Positions 41,335-51,128 are shown, counted from the stretch's first letter. The stretch: DNA of 64,000 nucleotides from Pasteurellaceae bacterium (GCA_030528525.1 JAUMYT010000003.1:1-64000), one strand, 5' to 3'. Program-made: numbers and translations. Notes: generated by a model from the sequence alone, not told the origin.

Positions 41335-41427
41335 TGTTTTTCCCCTTTCTTAAATTCAAACAAACTATAACCGAATTTTTCAGGGGAAGTTGGGCGAATT
41401 TTGTGATCTCTGTCGAGAAATTGAAAA

Positions 41428-42024
41428 TTAGCCTGCCACCATTACCATTGCTGGGCGGATCACTCGTCCGTGCAAAGTGTAACCTTTTTGTAGCACCACG
41501 CTGATGTGGTTTGGTTCAATGCCTTCAGCAGGTTGCATTGAAATGGCTTGATGTAGTTCTGGGTTGAACGCTTCGCCCACTACGCCGACGGCTTCCACCC
41601 CGAACTGATTTAAGGTAGAAACTAAGCCTTTGTGGGTCAGTTCTACGCCTTCGGCAAGGGCTCTAACGCTTTCGTCCGCACCTTCTAACGCCTGCAAACC
41701 ACGCTCTAAATTATCCACCACATTCAGCAACTCTTTGGCGAATTTTTCCAAAGCGAACTTATGGGCTTTTTCTACATCTTGTTCTGTGCGACGGCGAATG
41801 TTTTCGATTTCTGCTCTGGCACGCAGTTGGATCTCTTGCTCACGTTTGTCGGCGTTGGCGATATATTCTTCTAGCTCTTGCACTCGGGCGATAGCCTCTG
41901 CAAGGGGGTCAGAATCTTGAAGATTTTGCAAATCGGTTTCAGGTACGGTTTGATCAACGGGGGCTGTTTCTTGGGTGGTTTCTGCAGGTTGTTGTTCAAG
42001 ATCTTTGTCAGTTTGGTTGGTCAT
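41428..42024 (-). CDS. grpE: GrpE, nucleotide exchange factor of DnaK
   Basis: 198 residues. An acidic, low-complexity N-terminus (1-45), a long paired helix ([20 protein letters not shown]), then the beta-wing domain with [14 protein letters not shown] at the C-terminus. Releases ADP from DnaK. A variant uptake signal embedded at 41900-41933 encodes [12 protein letters not shown] in the disordered N-terminal region. ATG 42024 follows AAAGGACTGAC. No heat-shock promoter was identified with confidence. Confidence 0.95.
   Translation of the reverse strand: MTNQTDKDLEQQPAETTQETAPVDQTVPETDLQNLQDSDPLAEAIARVQELEEYIANADKREQEIQLRARAEIENIRRRTEQDVEKAHKFALEKFAKELLNVVDNLERGLQALEGADESVRALAEGVELTHKGLVSTLNQFGVEAVGVVGEAFNPELHQAISMQPAEGIEPNHISVVLQKGYTLHGRVIRPAMVMVAG
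41900..41933 (+). repeat. Variant uptake-signal-like repeat inside grpE
   Basis: GCAAGGGGGTCAGAATC, tail GATTTTGCAAAT; read by the gene in reverse as [12 protein letters not shown]. Confidence 0.75.
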
Positions 42025-42214
42025 TGTCAGTCCTTTATTTTGATGTGATTGGGCGACTTCACGCCCTTACAAATACAATAATGTCCGCTAATATAACGCC
42101 AAATTATCGGAATTCAAGGCATAAATCATTATTTTCCGCCTGAATCTGTTTTCTTGCGTGGCTTTTCGTTATAATCACGGCAATTTTTTTCAAATTTACA
42201 TAAAGGATATAATT

Positions 42215-43984
42215 ATGATGCGTTCTCATTATTGCGGTGCGTTGAACCGCTCTCACGTTGGACAAACGGTGACTCTAAGTGGTTGGGTGCACCGTGTGCG
42301 TAATCTCGGTCGTTTTATTTTTATGCAAATTCGTGACCGTGAAGGGATCGTGCAAGTGTTTGTCGATGAGAAAGATGACGCATTATTCAAACAAGTGTCG
42401 GCGTTAAGAGCTGAAGCTTGCGTGCAGATTAAAGGCGAAGTGATTGCCCGTGATGAATCGCAAATCAACAAAGAGATGGCAACGGGCGAAATTGAAGTGT
42501 TAGTCAAAGAGATTTTGGTCTATAACAATGCCGAAGTCTTACCTTTGGACTTCAACCAAAACAATACTGAAGAACAGCGTTTGAAATATCGCTATTTAGA
42601 TTTACGCCGTCCCGAAATGGCGGAGCGTTTGAAAACTCGTGCCAAAATCACCAGCTTCGTCCGCCGTTATATGGACGACAACGGTTTCTTGGATATTGAA
42701 ACCCCGATGCTGACTAAAGCCACGCCTGAAGGGGCAAGGGACTACCTTGTGCCAAGCCGTGTGCATAAAGGCAAATTCTACGCCTTGCCACAGTCGCCAC
42801 AGTTGTTCAAACAGTTGCTGATGATGTCAGGTTTTGACCGCTATTACCAAATCGTCAAATGTTTCCGTGATGAAGATTTGCGAGCCGATCGCCAGCCAGA
42901 ATTTACCCAAATCGATGTGGAAACCACCTTTATGGCCGCCCCTGAAGTGCGTGCAATGATGGAAAAAATGATCCGTGGTTTGTGGTTAGATCGTTTGAAT
43001 GTGGATTTAGGCGAGTTCCCACAAATGACCTTTGCTGAAGCGATGCGTCGTTTCGGTTCGGACAAGCCTGATTTACGTAACCCGCTAGAGTTGGTTGATG
43101 TGGCAGACATTGTGAAAACCGTGGATTTCAAAGTGTTCAGCGGCCCTGCAAACGATGCGGAAGGTCGTGTGGCGGTGATTCGTGTGCCAAACGGCTTAGA
43201 GATTACTCGTAAACAGATTGATGAATACACCCAATTTGTCGGTATTTATGGAGCAAAAGGCTTGGCGTGGTTGAAAGTCAATGATGTGAACGCAGGTTTA
43301 GACGGCGTACAAAGCCCAATTGCTAAATTCTTGAATGAAGACGTTTTAAAAGCCTTATTTGAACGTGTACAAGCCCAAACAGGCGACATTCTGTTCTTCG
43401 GTGCCGACAGCGAAAAAGTCGTTACCGATGCAATGGGTGCGTTACGTTTGAAACTCGGTCGTGATTTAGGTTTAACCGACTTGGCAGCGTGGAAACCGTT
43501 GTGGGTGGTTGATTTCCCAATGTTTGAAAAAGATGACGAAGGCAACTGGTCGGCAATGCATCACCCATTCACAGCCCCGAAAGATCTTAACCCAGAAGAG
43601 CTGAAAGCCGATCCAAAAGGGGCAGTGGCGAACGCTTACGATATGGTGATCAACGGCTACGAAGTGGGCGGTGGCTCGGTGCGTATTTTCGACCCGAAAA
43701 TGCAACAAACCGTGTTCGGCATTCTTGGCATTAACGAAGAAGAACAGCGTGAAAAATTCGGTTTCTTGCTTGATGCCTTAAAATTCGGCACCCCACCGCA
43801 CGCAGGCTTGGCGTTCGGTTTAGACCGTTTAACAATGCTGATCACCGGCACGGAAAATATCCGTGATGTGATTGCCTTCCCGAAAACCACCGCTGCAGCG
43901 TGTTTAATGACCGATGCCCCAAGTTTCGGCAATCCAAAAGCGTTGGCGGAGTTGGCGATTAAGACAACGGTAGAAACGGAGTAG
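42215..43984 (+). CDS. aspS: Aspartyl-tRNA synthetase
   Basis: 589 residues from ATG 42215 ([16 protein letters not shown]), with AAAGGAT 8 bp upstream; 42218 is possible. The frame upstream of this lies in the promoter, which has TATAAT at 42170-42175. Class II synthetase: an N-terminal OB-fold anticodon domain, motif 2 in [19 protein letters not shown], motif 3 in [15 protein letters not shown], and the bacterial GAD insertion domain between. Ends at a strong terminator before the AT-rich insert. Confidence 0.97.
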   Translation: MMRSHYCGALNRSHVGQTVTLSGWVHRVRNLGRFIFMQIRDREGIVQVFVDEKDDALFKQVSALRAEACVQIKGEVIARDESQINKEMATGEIEVLVKEILVYNNAEVLPLDFNQNNTEEQRLKYRYLDLRRPEMAERLKTRAKITSFVRRYMDDNGFLDIETPMLTKATPEGARDYLVPSRVHKGKFYALPQSPQLFKQLLMMSGFDRYYQIVKCFRDEDLRADRQPEFTQIDVETTFMAAPEVRAMMEKMIRGLWLDRLNVDLGEFPQMTFAEAMRRFGSDKPDLRNPLELVDVADIVKTVDFKVFSGPANDAEGRVAVIRVPNGLEITRKQIDEYTQFVGIYGAKGLAWLKVNDVNAGLDGVQSPIAKFLNEDVLKALFERVQAQTGDILFFGADSEKVVTDAMGALRLKLGRDLGLTDLAAWKPLWVVDFPMFEKDDEGNWSAMHHPFTAPKDLNPEELKADPKGAVANAYDMVINGYEVGGGSVRIFDPKMQQTVFGILGINEEEQREKFGFLLDALKFGTPPHAGLAFGLDRLTMLITGTENIRDVIAFPKTTAAACLMTDAPSFGNPKALAELAIKTTVETE

Positions 43985-44033
43985 TTGTTATAGGCAGTTC
44001 TGCCCGAATAGATCGCATTTTTTATTGTTAACT

Positions 44034-44065
44034 AAAAACCACCTTATAAGAAGGTGGTTTTTTAC
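44034..44065. terminator. Terminator of aspS
   Basis: AAAAACCACCTT (44034-44045) pairs with AAGGTGGTTTTT (44051-44062); T-run on the plus strand and A-run before it, so it may also end the minus-strand gene at 44112. Confidence 0.92.
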
Positions 44066-44111
44066 TATATTATTGTTAGTTAAATGCTATTTAACTAGAG
44101 TTTAAACTCTA

Positions 44112-44687
44112 TCAAGAAGGAAAATTTTTACTTTCATTAGATGGCTCTGAATTATTGATCCTAGCATAATACCTTTTCACAAATTCGTCTGTTTTTATTT
44201 TATCGAGAAGGTCTCTGTCAAATTTAATTTTAGCATTTAACCCAAGTGTAATAAATATACTACTTAGATATGTTGATGTAATAAAGACTAAAACTAATTT
44301 GTACCAATGCCATTTTATTGACGTTATTACTTCGTTCTCAAATCCAAAGCTAAGGATACGCCCTTGAGGTTTAAATAATTGATAAGCTTTTTCTGCGGTT
44401 GCTGTCCAAACTCCAGTATGGTAAATAGTATCTAAATGATACCACCATAAAAAAACTAACCAAGCAACTGCTACAAGACCTCCTACATGTTTTTTCCAGA
44501 AATAAATAACAAAATAAAGCTCACCAATAAAGGGGAGAAAGAGTATAAATCCTGGTTTAATTGAATCAGGATATTCACCAAATTTCATTTCATTCAATTT
44601 CTTGAATCTAGAAATCATAAACCAAAAACATAAGAGCATTAATATTTTGGGAAAAATAACATAACTTAATAAAATGGATAAATACAT
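44112..44687 (-). CDS. Unknown four-helix membrane protein
   Basis: 191 residues, not recognised. Hydrophobic segments at about 2-24, 45-64, 68-88 and 128-150. Aromatic-rich loops (AWLVFLWWYHLDTIYHTGVW) lie between helices 3 and 4, and a polar tail ends NSEPSNESKNFPS. ATG 44687 follows AAGGAATATT. Markedly AT-rich with codon use unlike its neighbours. Downstream partner of the 104-residue gene, 63 bp away. The pair interrupts the aspS-nudB-yebC neighbourhood, so recent acquisition is inferred. Confidence 0.6.
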   Translation of the reverse strand: MYLSILLSYVIFPKILMLLCFWFMISRFKKLNEMKFGEYPDSIKPGFILFLPFIGELYFVIYFWKKHVGGLVAVAWLVFLWWYHLDTIYHTGVWTATAEKAYQLFKPQGRILSFGFENEVITSIKWHWYKLVLVFITSTYLSSIFITLGLNAKIKFDRDLLDKIKTDEFVKRYYARINNSEPSNESKNFPS

Positions 44688-44750
44688 AATATTCCTTAAA
44701 TGTTGCTATTAAATATTTAAAAAATCTGTTTGAGACTAAATGAAATCATA

Positions 44751-45065
44751 CTACCAAGGCAAGAAGTCTTTGACATCCCTAAAAATATAAATGAGTAAAG
44801 GAATTGTTACAAATGGAGACATTTGTAGAAAAGGTGCATATGGTTTTATTTTTTTAGAGTCTAGATAGGATAAATTTATTATCATAAAGAAAATCATTGA
44901 TCCTAACAGCCAACCAAAGATAAATTGCGAATGTGTATAATCTAATTTAAGCATCTGATTATCATATTCTTCAGAGAAAAAATAGAGTAATTCAGATGAC
45001 CATTCTGTTGGTAAATAAAAAAATAAAAAAAAGTAATGTAATAATATTTCCATTTCGAGTTCCAT
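44751..45065 (-). CDS. Unknown small membrane protein
   Basis: 104 residues, not recognised. Hydrophobic segments at about 7-18, 47-66 and 80-97; acidic loop FFSEEYDNQMLKLDY between the first two. ATG 45065 with GGAG 7 bp upstream; a second ATG four codons in is less well placed. AT-rich like the 191-residue gene it precedes; the two probably form an operon. Confidence 0.55.
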   Translation of the reverse strand: MELEMEILLHYFFLFFYLPTEWSSELLYFFSEEYDNQMLKLDYTHSQFIFGWLLGSMIFFMIINLSYLDSKKIKPYAPFLQMSPFVTIPLLIYIFRDVKDFLPW

Positions 45066-45169
45066 ATTTTAACTCCATATTAGATTAACAGTTTAATGTT
45101 TAGAGCGGTATATCAACATATTTAGAATTGTATACTGGTTATTTTCTGTTTATTAATGTCATGTATTTC

Positions 45170-45196
45170 TTGACATAATAAGTAATACTGTATAAT
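45170..45196 (+). promoter_or_regulatory. Consensus promoter ahead of nudB
   Basis: TTGACA (45170-45175) and TATAAT (45191-45196), both perfect, with a short 15-bp spacer. Transcription would enter the overlapping palindromes at 45215-45264 and then nudB. Confidence 0.6.
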
Positions 45197-45214
45197 TTCT
45201 TTTTCAGAAAAACA

Positions 45215-45264
45215 GCACTTCCTATGTCAATAGGAAGTGCATAAATTGTACAATTTATGCACTT
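45215..45264. promoter_or_regulatory. Two overlapping, mutually exclusive hairpins in the nudB leader
   Basis: Hairpin A: GCACTTCCTA (45215-45224) with TAGGAAGTGC (45231-45240). Palindrome B: 30-bp perfect dyad 45235-45264, half-site AAGTGCATAAATTGT. They share GTGC at 45237-45240, so RNA could fold only one fully. No T-run follows B. Confidence 0.6.
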
Positions 45265-45317
45265 GTATTTGCTAAAAAATACTATGGATTTATAAGATAC
45301 TCATATTTTTATACACT

Positions 45318-45752
45318 ATGATCTACAAAAATCCCAACTCCGTTCTCGTGGTGATCTACGCCAAAAGCACCAACCGTGTGTTGATGTTACAACGCCAAGA
45401 CGATCCTGAATTTTGGCAGTCGGTCACAGGCACGATTGAAACTGGGGAAACCCCGTACCAAACGGCGATTCGTGAAGTCTATGAGGAGGTCGGTTTGCAG
45501 ATTTTGGCAGATAAGTTACCCCTTGTAGATTGCCAACATTGCGTAGAATTTGAAATTTTCCCGCAATTCCGCTATAAATACGCCCCCGAAATCTCCCGAT
45601 GCACGGAGCATTGGTTTTTGTTGGCGTTAGACGATGAAATCTCGCCAACTTTGACGGAGCATTTGGCTTATCGCTGGCTTTCGGTAGAGCAAGCGGTGGC
45701 ATTAACTAAATCGCCGAATAACGCTGAAGCGATTTTACGTTATTTGGCATAA
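45318..45752 (+). CDS. nudB: Dihydroneopterin triphosphate diphosphatase (Nudix)
   Basis: 144 residues. Removes pyrophosphate from dihydroneopterin triphosphate in folate synthesis. Nudix box at about 38-60: GTIETGETPYQTAIREVYEE followed by VGL, with all signature Glu and Gly residues. Opens MIYKNPNSVLVVIYAK, like the family. There is no clear Shine-Dalgarno (TTTTATACACTATG), unusual among its neighbours. A partial variant uptake signal is embedded at 45494-45526. 80 bp before yebC. Confidence 0.9.
   Translation: MIYKNPNSVLVVIYAKSTNRVLMLQRQDDPEFWQSVTGTIETGETPYQTAIREVYEEVGLQILADKLPLVDCQHCVEFEIFPQFRYKYAPEISRCTEHWFLLALDDEISPTLTEHLAYRWLSVEQAVALTKSPNNAEAILRYLA
45494..45526 (-). repeat. Degenerate variant uptake-signal-like repeat inside nudB
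   Basis: Minus strand ACAAGGGGTAACTTATC, tail AAAATCTGCAAA; encodes LQILADKLPLV on the plus strand. Confidence 0.45.
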
Positions 45753-45832
45753 TCGCATTTTGGGTCAGTTTTTACTAGCAATGTAAAACTGACCTTTACA
45801 TTGAACTTTTAAAATAAGATAAGGACAAAACA

Positions 45833-46573
45833 ATGGCAGGTCATAGTAAGTGGGCTAACATTAAACACCGCAAAGCGGCACAAGATGCACAACGCGGTAA
45901 GATTTTTACCAAGTTAATTCGTGAATTGGTTACCGCAGCCAAATTAGGCGGTGGCGATGTGAGTTCAAACCCTCGCTTGCGTACGGCGGTGGATAAAGCG
46001 TTATCCAGCAATATGACGCGTGATACGATTAACCGTGCGATTGAGCGTGGTGTCGGCGGTGGCGATGATACCAATATGGAAACCAAAGTCTATGAAGGCT
46101 ACGGTCCAGGCGGTACAGCGGTGATGGTAGAGTGTTTAAGCGACAACGCCAACCGCACCATTTCACAAGTTCGCCCAAGTTTCACTAAATGCGGTGGCAA
46201 CTTAGGTACAGAAGGATCTGTTGGCTACTTATTCAGCAAAAAAGGCTTAATTTTAATTGCCAATGCGGACGAAGACAGCTTAATGGAAGCGGCTATCGAA
46301 GCAGGTGCAGACGATGTGCAACCGCAAGAAGATGGCAGTTTTGAGATTTATACTGCGTGGGAAGATCTCGGCAGTGTGAGAGATGGCATTGAAGCCGCTG
46401 GATTTAAAATTGAATCCGCTGATGTCACAATGATTCCATCGACAACCGTTGATTTAGATGCAGAAACCGCACCTAAATTATTAAAACTGATCGATATGTT
46501 AGAAGATTGCGATGATGTTCAAAACGTATATCATAACGGTCAGATCAGTGATGAAGTCGCAGCTTTATTATAA
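45833..46573 (+). CDS. yebC: YebC/PmpR-family protein (TACO1-like)
   Basis: 246 residues. The N-terminal signature [20 protein letters not shown] is unmistakable, as is [14 protein letters not shown]-type block in the middle. Long described as a transcription regulator; more recent work on YebC proteins ties the family to translation of proline-rich stretches. The ATG follows AAGGACAAAACA. Usual neighbour of nudB and ruvC. Confidence 0.96.
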   Translation: MAGHSKWANIKHRKAAQDAQRGKIFTKLIRELVTAAKLGGGDVSSNPRLRTAVDKALSSNMTRDTINRAIERGVGGGDDTNMETKVYEGYGPGGTAVMVECLSDNANRTISQVRPSFTKCGGNLGTEGSVGYLFSKKGLILIANADEDSLMEAAIEAGADDVQPQEDGSFEIYTAWEDLGSVRDGIEAAGFKIESADVTMIPSTTVDLDAETAPKLLKLIDMLEDCDDVQNVYHNGQISDEVAALL

Positions 46574-46610
46574 AGCCTGCTTTTTAATTCACTTTATTAA
46601 GGAAACTTAA

Positions 46611-47117
46611 ATGAAATTAGTAAAATTCGCACCAGCAATCGCGGCAACTTTAGTATTAGCAGCGTGCACAACACCAAACAAAATCGCAACAGCTACAACA
46701 GATGCAATGAAAGCAACAGGCAACGCCGTAGCAGGTGCAGCAACTGCAACTACTGATGCAGTAAAAGGTGCGGCAACCGCAACTAAAGATGCGGTTAAAG
46801 GTGCGAAGGTCTCCGTTAAACCTGAACTTCAAACTGCCGCTTATTTGTGTGATGTTAAAGGTAAAAGAAAAGTGGTTTCTGCCACTTACGCTTTCTTAAA
46901 TGGTAAAGCTGACTTGGTAACTTTGAGCATTGACGGCAAAGTCGTGGGTGATTTGAAATTTGATGAGAAATATGAAGATGGCTCTCGTTTCGTTGCAGGC
47001 AACCGTGTATGGTCTTTAGATTCTGGTTTTGCTCCAAATACGGTGTCTAAAACTGTGCCAGTACAATATCGTAGTAACAATAACATCGTAGCGAAAAACT
47101 GCGAAATTGCAAAATAA
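46611..47117 (+). CDS. Lipoprotein with 11-residue helical repeats and an MliC-like C-terminal domain
   Basis: 168 residues. Lipobox VLAAC with Cys19 as lipid site. Residues 26-65 hold alanine/threonine-rich 11-mers: imperfect 26-36, then [11 protein letters not shown] (44-54) and [11 protein letters not shown] (55-65), like LEA-type amphipathic repeats. The C-terminal domain (about 77-168) starts [11 protein letters not shown] and ends KNCEIAK, with Cys80 and Cys164 placed as in MliC-type lysozyme inhibitors; [16 protein letters not shown] resembles the MliC GARY block. The function is inferred only. It sits between yebC and ruvC and has its own terminator. Confidence 0.7.
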   Translation: MKLVKFAPAIAATLVLAACTTPNKIATATTDAMKATGNAVAGAATATTDAVKGAATATKDAVKGAKVSVKPELQTAAYLCDVKGKRKVVSATYAFLNGKADLVTLSIDGKVVGDLKFDEKYEDGSRFVAGNRVWSLDSGFAPNTVSKTVPVQYRSNNNIVAKNCEIAK

Positions 47118-47134
47118 TCTTCATTAAAATCCGA

Positions 47135-47167
47135 ATGGATCTCCTTGTGAGATCCATTTCTTTTTAT
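47135..47167 (+). terminator. Terminator of the lipoprotein gene, abutting ruvC
   Basis: ATGGATCTC (47135-47143) pairs with GAGATCCAT (47149-47157), then TTCTTTTTAT. It ends only 4 nt before the ruvC ATG. Confidence 0.8.
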
Positions 47168-47170
47168 ATT

Positions 47171-47749
47171 ATGGCAATTATTTTAGGGATTGACCCTGGT
47201 TCTCGGGTCACGGGCTATGGCGTAATTCGTCAAACTGGGCGACAGCTGGAATATCTGGGCAGTGGTGCAATTCGCACCACCGTGGACGATATGCCTACAC
47301 GTTTGAAACGCATTTACGCAGGCGTGAGCGAAATTATTACCCAATTTCAGCCTGATATGTTTGCGATTGAACAAGTGTTTATGGCGAAAAATCCCGATTC
47401 TGCCTTGAAGTTAGGCCAAGCTAGGGGAACGGCGATTGTGGCAGCGGTCAATCACGATTTGCCTGTGTTTGAATATGCTGCACGATTGGTGAAACAGACC
47501 GTAGTCGGAATTGGTTCAGCGGATAAAATCCAAGTGCAGGAAATGGTCACTCGGATTTTAAAGCTCTCAGACAAACCCCAAGCCGATGCCGCCGATGCAT
47601 TAGCGATTGCGATTACCCACGCCCATTCGATTCAACATTCGCTTGTGGTCGCCAAGCAGAGCCAACAGGCAACCAGTAGCGAAAAAGAGCAGATCTTAGC
47701 CTTGATGAAAACTCGCTACAGTCGTGGACGCTTTCGGCTAAAAGGCTAA
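47171..47749 (+). CDS. ruvC: Holliday junction resolvase RuvC
   Basis: 192 residues from ATG 47171 ([19 protein letters not shown]); a 12-codon extension upstream lies in the terminator hairpin. Cuts Holliday junctions held by RuvAB. Acidic metal ligands: Asp7 or 8 in GIDPGS, Glu in FAIEQVF, and the pair in [14 protein letters not shown]. No Shine-Dalgarno is visible because a terminator occupies that place; expression may depend on readthrough. ruvAB does not follow. Confidence 0.95.
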   Translation: MAIILGIDPGSRVTGYGVIRQTGRQLEYLGSGAIRTTVDDMPTRLKRIYAGVSEIITQFQPDMFAIEQVFMAKNPDSALKLGQARGTAIVAAVNHDLPVFEYAARLVKQTVVGIGSADKIQVQEMVTRILKLSDKPQADAADALAIAITHAHSIQHSLVVAKQSQQATSSEKEQILALMKTRYSRGRFRLKG

Positions 47750-47761
47750 TGACTTAATTTA

Positions 47762-47791
47762 GCAAAAACGCACAGTAACTCCCCCCCTTGT
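47762..47791 (-). repeat. Variant uptake-signal-like repeat (weak tail)
   Basis: Minus strand ACAAGGGGGGGAGTTAC, ending GTTTTTGC, between convergent ruvC and msrB. Confidence 0.5.
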
Positions 47792-47792
47792 A

Positions 47793-48188
47793 TTAGCCAT
47801 CAATCTCCTCCCCTGTTTCATCCCATTTGAAATTCAACGCCACGGAATTTAGGCAGAAACGTAAACCTGTCGGTTGTGGGCCGTCGGGGAAAACGTGTCC
47901 CATATGAGCATCGCAATTTCCACAACGAATTTCGGTGCGATGACGACCACCTAGACTGTAATCGTCTAAATAACGCAACGAATTTTTGTGAATGGTTTCA
48001 TAGAAACTCGGCCAGCCACAACCTGCATCAAATTTGGTGTCAGAACGGAACAGCGGATTGTGGCAACGCACACAACGATAAGTCCCAATACGATTTTCGT
48101 TCAGAAATTTGCCAGTGAAAGGGCGTTCTGTGCCACTGTTAATGCAAATTTCACGTTGTTGATCAGTTAATTCTTCAATCTTTTTCAT
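47793..48188 (-). CDS. msrB: Peptide methionine-R-sulfoxide reductase MsrB
   Basis: 131 residues, stand-alone MsrB. Zinc CxxC pairs at 39/42 (CVRC) and 89/92 (CGNC). [13 protein letters not shown] and the catalytic Cys112 in RFCLNS are intact. Repairs R-sulfoxides of methionine in proteins; without a signal peptide it should be cytosolic. ATG 48188 follows AAGGAGTCGCT. Monocistronic; variant uptake signals flank both ends. Confidence 0.96.
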   Translation of the reverse strand: MKKIEELTDQQREICINSGTERPFTGKFLNENRIGTYRCVRCHNPLFRSDTKFDAGCGWPSFYETIHKNSLRYLDDYSLGGRHRTEIRCGNCDAHMGHVFPDGPQPTGLRFCLNSVALNFKWDETGEEIDG

Positions 48189-48206
48189 AGCGACTCCTTA
48201 GGACTA

Positions 48207-48239
48207 ACAAGGGGGAAGATCTTACAAAAAATCTGCAAT
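48207..48239 (+). repeat. Variant uptake-signal-like repeat
   Basis: ACAAGGGGGAAGATCTTAC, tail AAAAATCTGCAATA, upstream of msrB. Confidence 0.65.
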
Positions 48240-48274
48240 ATTTTCGAGAGCAATCTACATAAAAAATCGGGCAA

Positions 48275-48310
48275 CATTTTGCACTTTTTAGCCGAAAAGT
48301 CCCCCCTTGT
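48275..48310 (-). repeat. Variant uptake-signal-like repeat (GGGGGGACTT subtype)
   Basis: Minus strand ACAAGGGGGGACTTTTC, tail AAAAAGTGCAAAATG; pairs in opposite orientation with the copy at 48207. Confidence 0.7.
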
Positions 48311-48342
48311 GGTGAGATATTTCCCCGAAAGGTTGGCTTTTA

Positions 48343-48351
48343 TGCTATACT
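48343..48351 (+). promoter_or_regulatory. Extended -10 element of the gyrA promoter
   Basis: TGCTATACT (TATACT at 48346-48351), 62 bp before the ATG, with no good -35. Extended -10 elements can compensate. Confidence 0.5.
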
Positions 48352-48412
48352 CTCGCCCAATTTTTGCCCCGCAAATTGGCTGGGCTTTCTGCAACGTGAT
48401 TAGGAAATTTCA

Positions 48413-51067
48413 ATGAGCGAATTAGCCAAAGATATTACTCCCATCAGTATCGAAGAAGAACTGAAAACTTCATATCTCGACTATGCGATGTCGGTGATTG
48501 TGGGGCGTGCCTTGCCCGATGTGCGTGATGGGCTGAAACCCGTTCACCGCCGTGTGTTGTTCTCAATGGATCAAAGTGGCAACACCGCCAGCAAACCGTA
48601 TGTGAAATCGGCACGTGTGGTCGGGGACGTGATCGGTAAATACCACCCACACGGCGACTCTGCCGTTTACGACACCATTGTGCGTATGGCTCAGCCGTTC
48701 TCGCTTCGTTATATGTTAGTGGACGGGCAAGGTAACTTCGGTTCGATTGACGGCGATGCCCCTGCGGCAATGCGTTATACCGAAGTGCGTATGCAGAAAA
48801 TTACCCAAGAATTGCTGACCGATCTCGACAAAGAAACGGTGGATTTCTCGCCAAACTATGATGGCAAAGAGATGATCCCCGATGTGCTGCCAACCAAAAT
48901 TCCAGCCTTGCTCGTCAATGGTTCATCGGGCATTGCGGTGGGGATGGCAACCAACATTCCGCCCCACAACTTGAATGAAGTACTAAATGGCTGTTTAGCG
49001 TTCATCGATAACGATCAAATCAGCGTTGAAGAGTTAATGCAGCACATTCCCGGCCCTGATTTCCCAACGGCTGCGATTATCAATGGTCGCAAAGGGATTG
49101 AAGAAGCTTACCGCACAGGGCGTGGCAAAATCTATGTGCGTGCCAAAGCCAGTGTGGAAACTACAGCCAAAGGGCGTGAACAAATTATCGTCACTGAAAT
49201 TCCTTACCAAGTGAATAAAGCGAAATTGATCGAAAAAATCGCTGAATTGGTAAAAGAGAAGAAAGTGGAAGGCATCAGCGAATTGCGTGATGAGTCGGAC
49301 AAAGACGGCTTACGCATTGTGATTGAAATCAAACGTGATGCGGTGGGCGAAGTGGTACTGAATAACCTTTACGCCCTCACCCAAATGCAAGTCACGTTCG
49401 GGATCAATATGGTGGCACTCGATCACGGTCAGCCGAAGGTATTGAATTTAAAACAAATTATTGAAGCCTTCGTATTACACCGCCGTGAAGTCGTAACTCG
49501 CCGCACCATTTTTGAACTTCGCAAAGCCCGTGAACGAGCCCATATTTTAGAAGGCTTGGCGATTGCGTTAGCCAATATCGATCCAGTGATTGAGCTGATC
49601 CGCAATTCCAAAACCGCAGACGAAGCCCGTGAAGGCTTGCTTTCCCGCCCGTGGGCATTGGGTAACGTTGCCCCAATGTTAGAAGCCGCTGGCGTGGACG
49701 CGGCTCGCCCTGATGAATTGCCTGCCGAATGTGGCGTTCGCAACGGCGAATACTATTTATCTGAAGCCCAAGCCCGTGCGATTTTAGAACTACGTTTACA
49801 CCGCTTAACGGGTTTAGAACACGAGAAAATTTTAGACGAATACAAAGACATTTTAGTCGTCATCGGCGAACTTCTGCACATTCTCAACAGTGCCGAACGC
49901 TTGATGGAAGTGATCCGTGAAGAGCTTGAAAAAGTCAAAGCCGAATTCGGCGATGAACGCCGTACTGAAATCACGTCAGCGTCAGGCGACATCAATTTAG
50001 AAGATTTAATCGCACAAGAAGATGTGGTGGTCACTCTTTCCCACGCAGGCTATGTGAAATATCAACCACTTTCGGAGTACGAAGCCCAACGACGTGGCGG
50101 TAAAGGCAAATCGGCAACGAAAATGAAAGAAGACGATTTCATTGAGCGTCTATTGGTCGCCAATACGCACGATACTATTCTCTGTTTCTCCACCCGTGGA
50201 CGTTTGTATCAACTGAAAGTCTATCAATTACCGCAAGCCAGCCGTGGGGCGCGTGGCACACCAATCGTGAATATTCTGCCGTTAGTTAAAGAAGAAAACG
50301 AGCGTATAACGGCAATTCTGCCGATTCCAAATGGCGAATTCAGTGCGGACAAATTCATCTTTATGGCAACCGCAAGCGGTGTCGTGAAAAAAGTGTCACT
50401 TGATGCGTTCAGCAACGTCCGCTCAAGCGGTTTGATTGCGTTGAAATTGCGTGAAGGCGATGAGTTAATCGGCGTGGATATTACCAACGGCGAGAGCGAA
50501 ATTATGTTGTTCTCCGCTCAAGGACGTGTGGTTCGCTTTAACGAAGCAGGCGTGCGTGGAATGGGGCGTATCGCCACAGGCGTGAAAGGTATCAAACTCG
50601 CCACCACCGAAATTTCTGCGGACGATGTGGAAGAAATCGACGTGGACGCGATTGAAAGCGAAGAGAATGAAGACAGCAACAGCGTGAATCTCTCCGCCGA
50701 CAAAGTGGTCTCACTCGTGATTCCACACACCCAAGGCGAAATTTTGACCGTAACCCAAAACGGCTACGGCAAACGTACCGCATTAAGTGAATACCCTGTC
50801 AAATCCCGTGCAACCAAAGGCGTGGTATCAATCAAAGTGAACGAACGTAACGGCAAAGTCGTGGCGGCAGTTCAAGTAGAAGAAAACGATCAAATTATGT
50901 TGATTACTGACGCTGGCACGCTCGTTCGCACTCGAGTGAATGAAGTGAGCCTAGTGGGACGGAACACCCAAGGCGTGCGAATTATCCGTACCACTGAAAC
51001 GGAACAGGTTGTCAGCCTTGAACGCATTTGCGAGATCGAAGAAGAAGACAGCGAAGTCGACATATAG
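48413..51067 (+). CDS. gyrA: DNA gyrase subunit A
   Basis: 884 residues. The numbering matches E. coli: catalytic Tyr122 in RYTEVR, and Ser83 and Asp87 in the quinolone-resistance region ([11 protein letters not shown]), both wild-type. The C-terminal beta-pinwheel has the GyrA box QRRGGKG. The end is acidic ([11 protein letters not shown]), as usual. The ATG follows AGGAAATTTCA. Introduces negative supercoils with GyrB, which is elsewhere. The upstream parDE-type toxin family targets gyrase in known cases. Confidence 0.98.
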   Translation: MSELAKDITPISIEEELKTSYLDYAMSVIVGRALPDVRDGLKPVHRRVLFSMDQSGNTASKPYVKSARVVGDVIGKYHPHGDSAVYDTIVRMAQPFSLRYMLVDGQGNFGSIDGDAPAAMRYTEVRMQKITQELLTDLDKETVDFSPNYDGKEMIPDVLPTKIPALLVNGSSGIAVGMATNIPPHNLNEVLNGCLAFIDNDQISVEELMQHIPGPDFPTAAIINGRKGIEEAYRTGRGKIYVRAKASVETTAKGREQIIVTEIPYQVNKAKLIEKIAELVKEKKVEGISELRDESDKDGLRIVIEIKRDAVGEVVLNNLYALTQMQVTFGINMVALDHGQPKVLNLKQIIEAFVLHRREVVTRRTIFELRKARERAHILEGLAIALANIDPVIELIRNSKTADEAREGLLSRPWALGNVAPMLEAAGVDAARPDELPAECGVRNGEYYLSEAQARAILELRLHRLTGLEHEKILDEYKDILVVIGELLHILNSAERLMEVIREELEKVKAEFGDERRTEITSASGDINLEDLIAQEDVVVTLSHAGYVKYQPLSEYEAQRRGGKGKSATKMKEDDFIERLLVANTHDTILCFSTRGRLYQLKVYQLPQASRGARGTPIVNILPLVKEENERITAILPIPNGEFSADKFIFMATASGVVKKVSLDAFSNVRSSGLIALKLREGDELIGVDITNGESEIMLFSAQGRVVRFNEAGVRGMGRIATGVKGIKLATTEISADDVEEIDVDAIESEENEDSNSVNLSADKVVSLVIPHTQGEILTVTQNGYGKRTALSEYPVKSRATKGVVSIKVNERNGKVVAAVQVEENDQIMLITDAGTLVRTRVNEVSLVGRNTQGVRIIRTTETEQVVSLERICEIEEEDSEVDI

Positions 51068-51086
51068 ACACGCCATAACCTCATCT

Positions 51087-51112
51087 AATCCGCCCACGAG
51101 GGCGGATTTTTA
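51087..51112 (+). terminator. Terminator of gyrA
   Basis: AATCCGCCC (51087-51095) pairs with GGGCGGATT (51100-51108), followed by TTT. Confidence 0.88.
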
Positions 51113-51128
51113 CTTTCCATCACCTCAT

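Noticed and set aside
45118-45264. Inverted repeats near nudB as ends of an insertion sequence
   Set aside because: No transposase or target duplication is visible and the dyads overlap each other rather than flanking anything.
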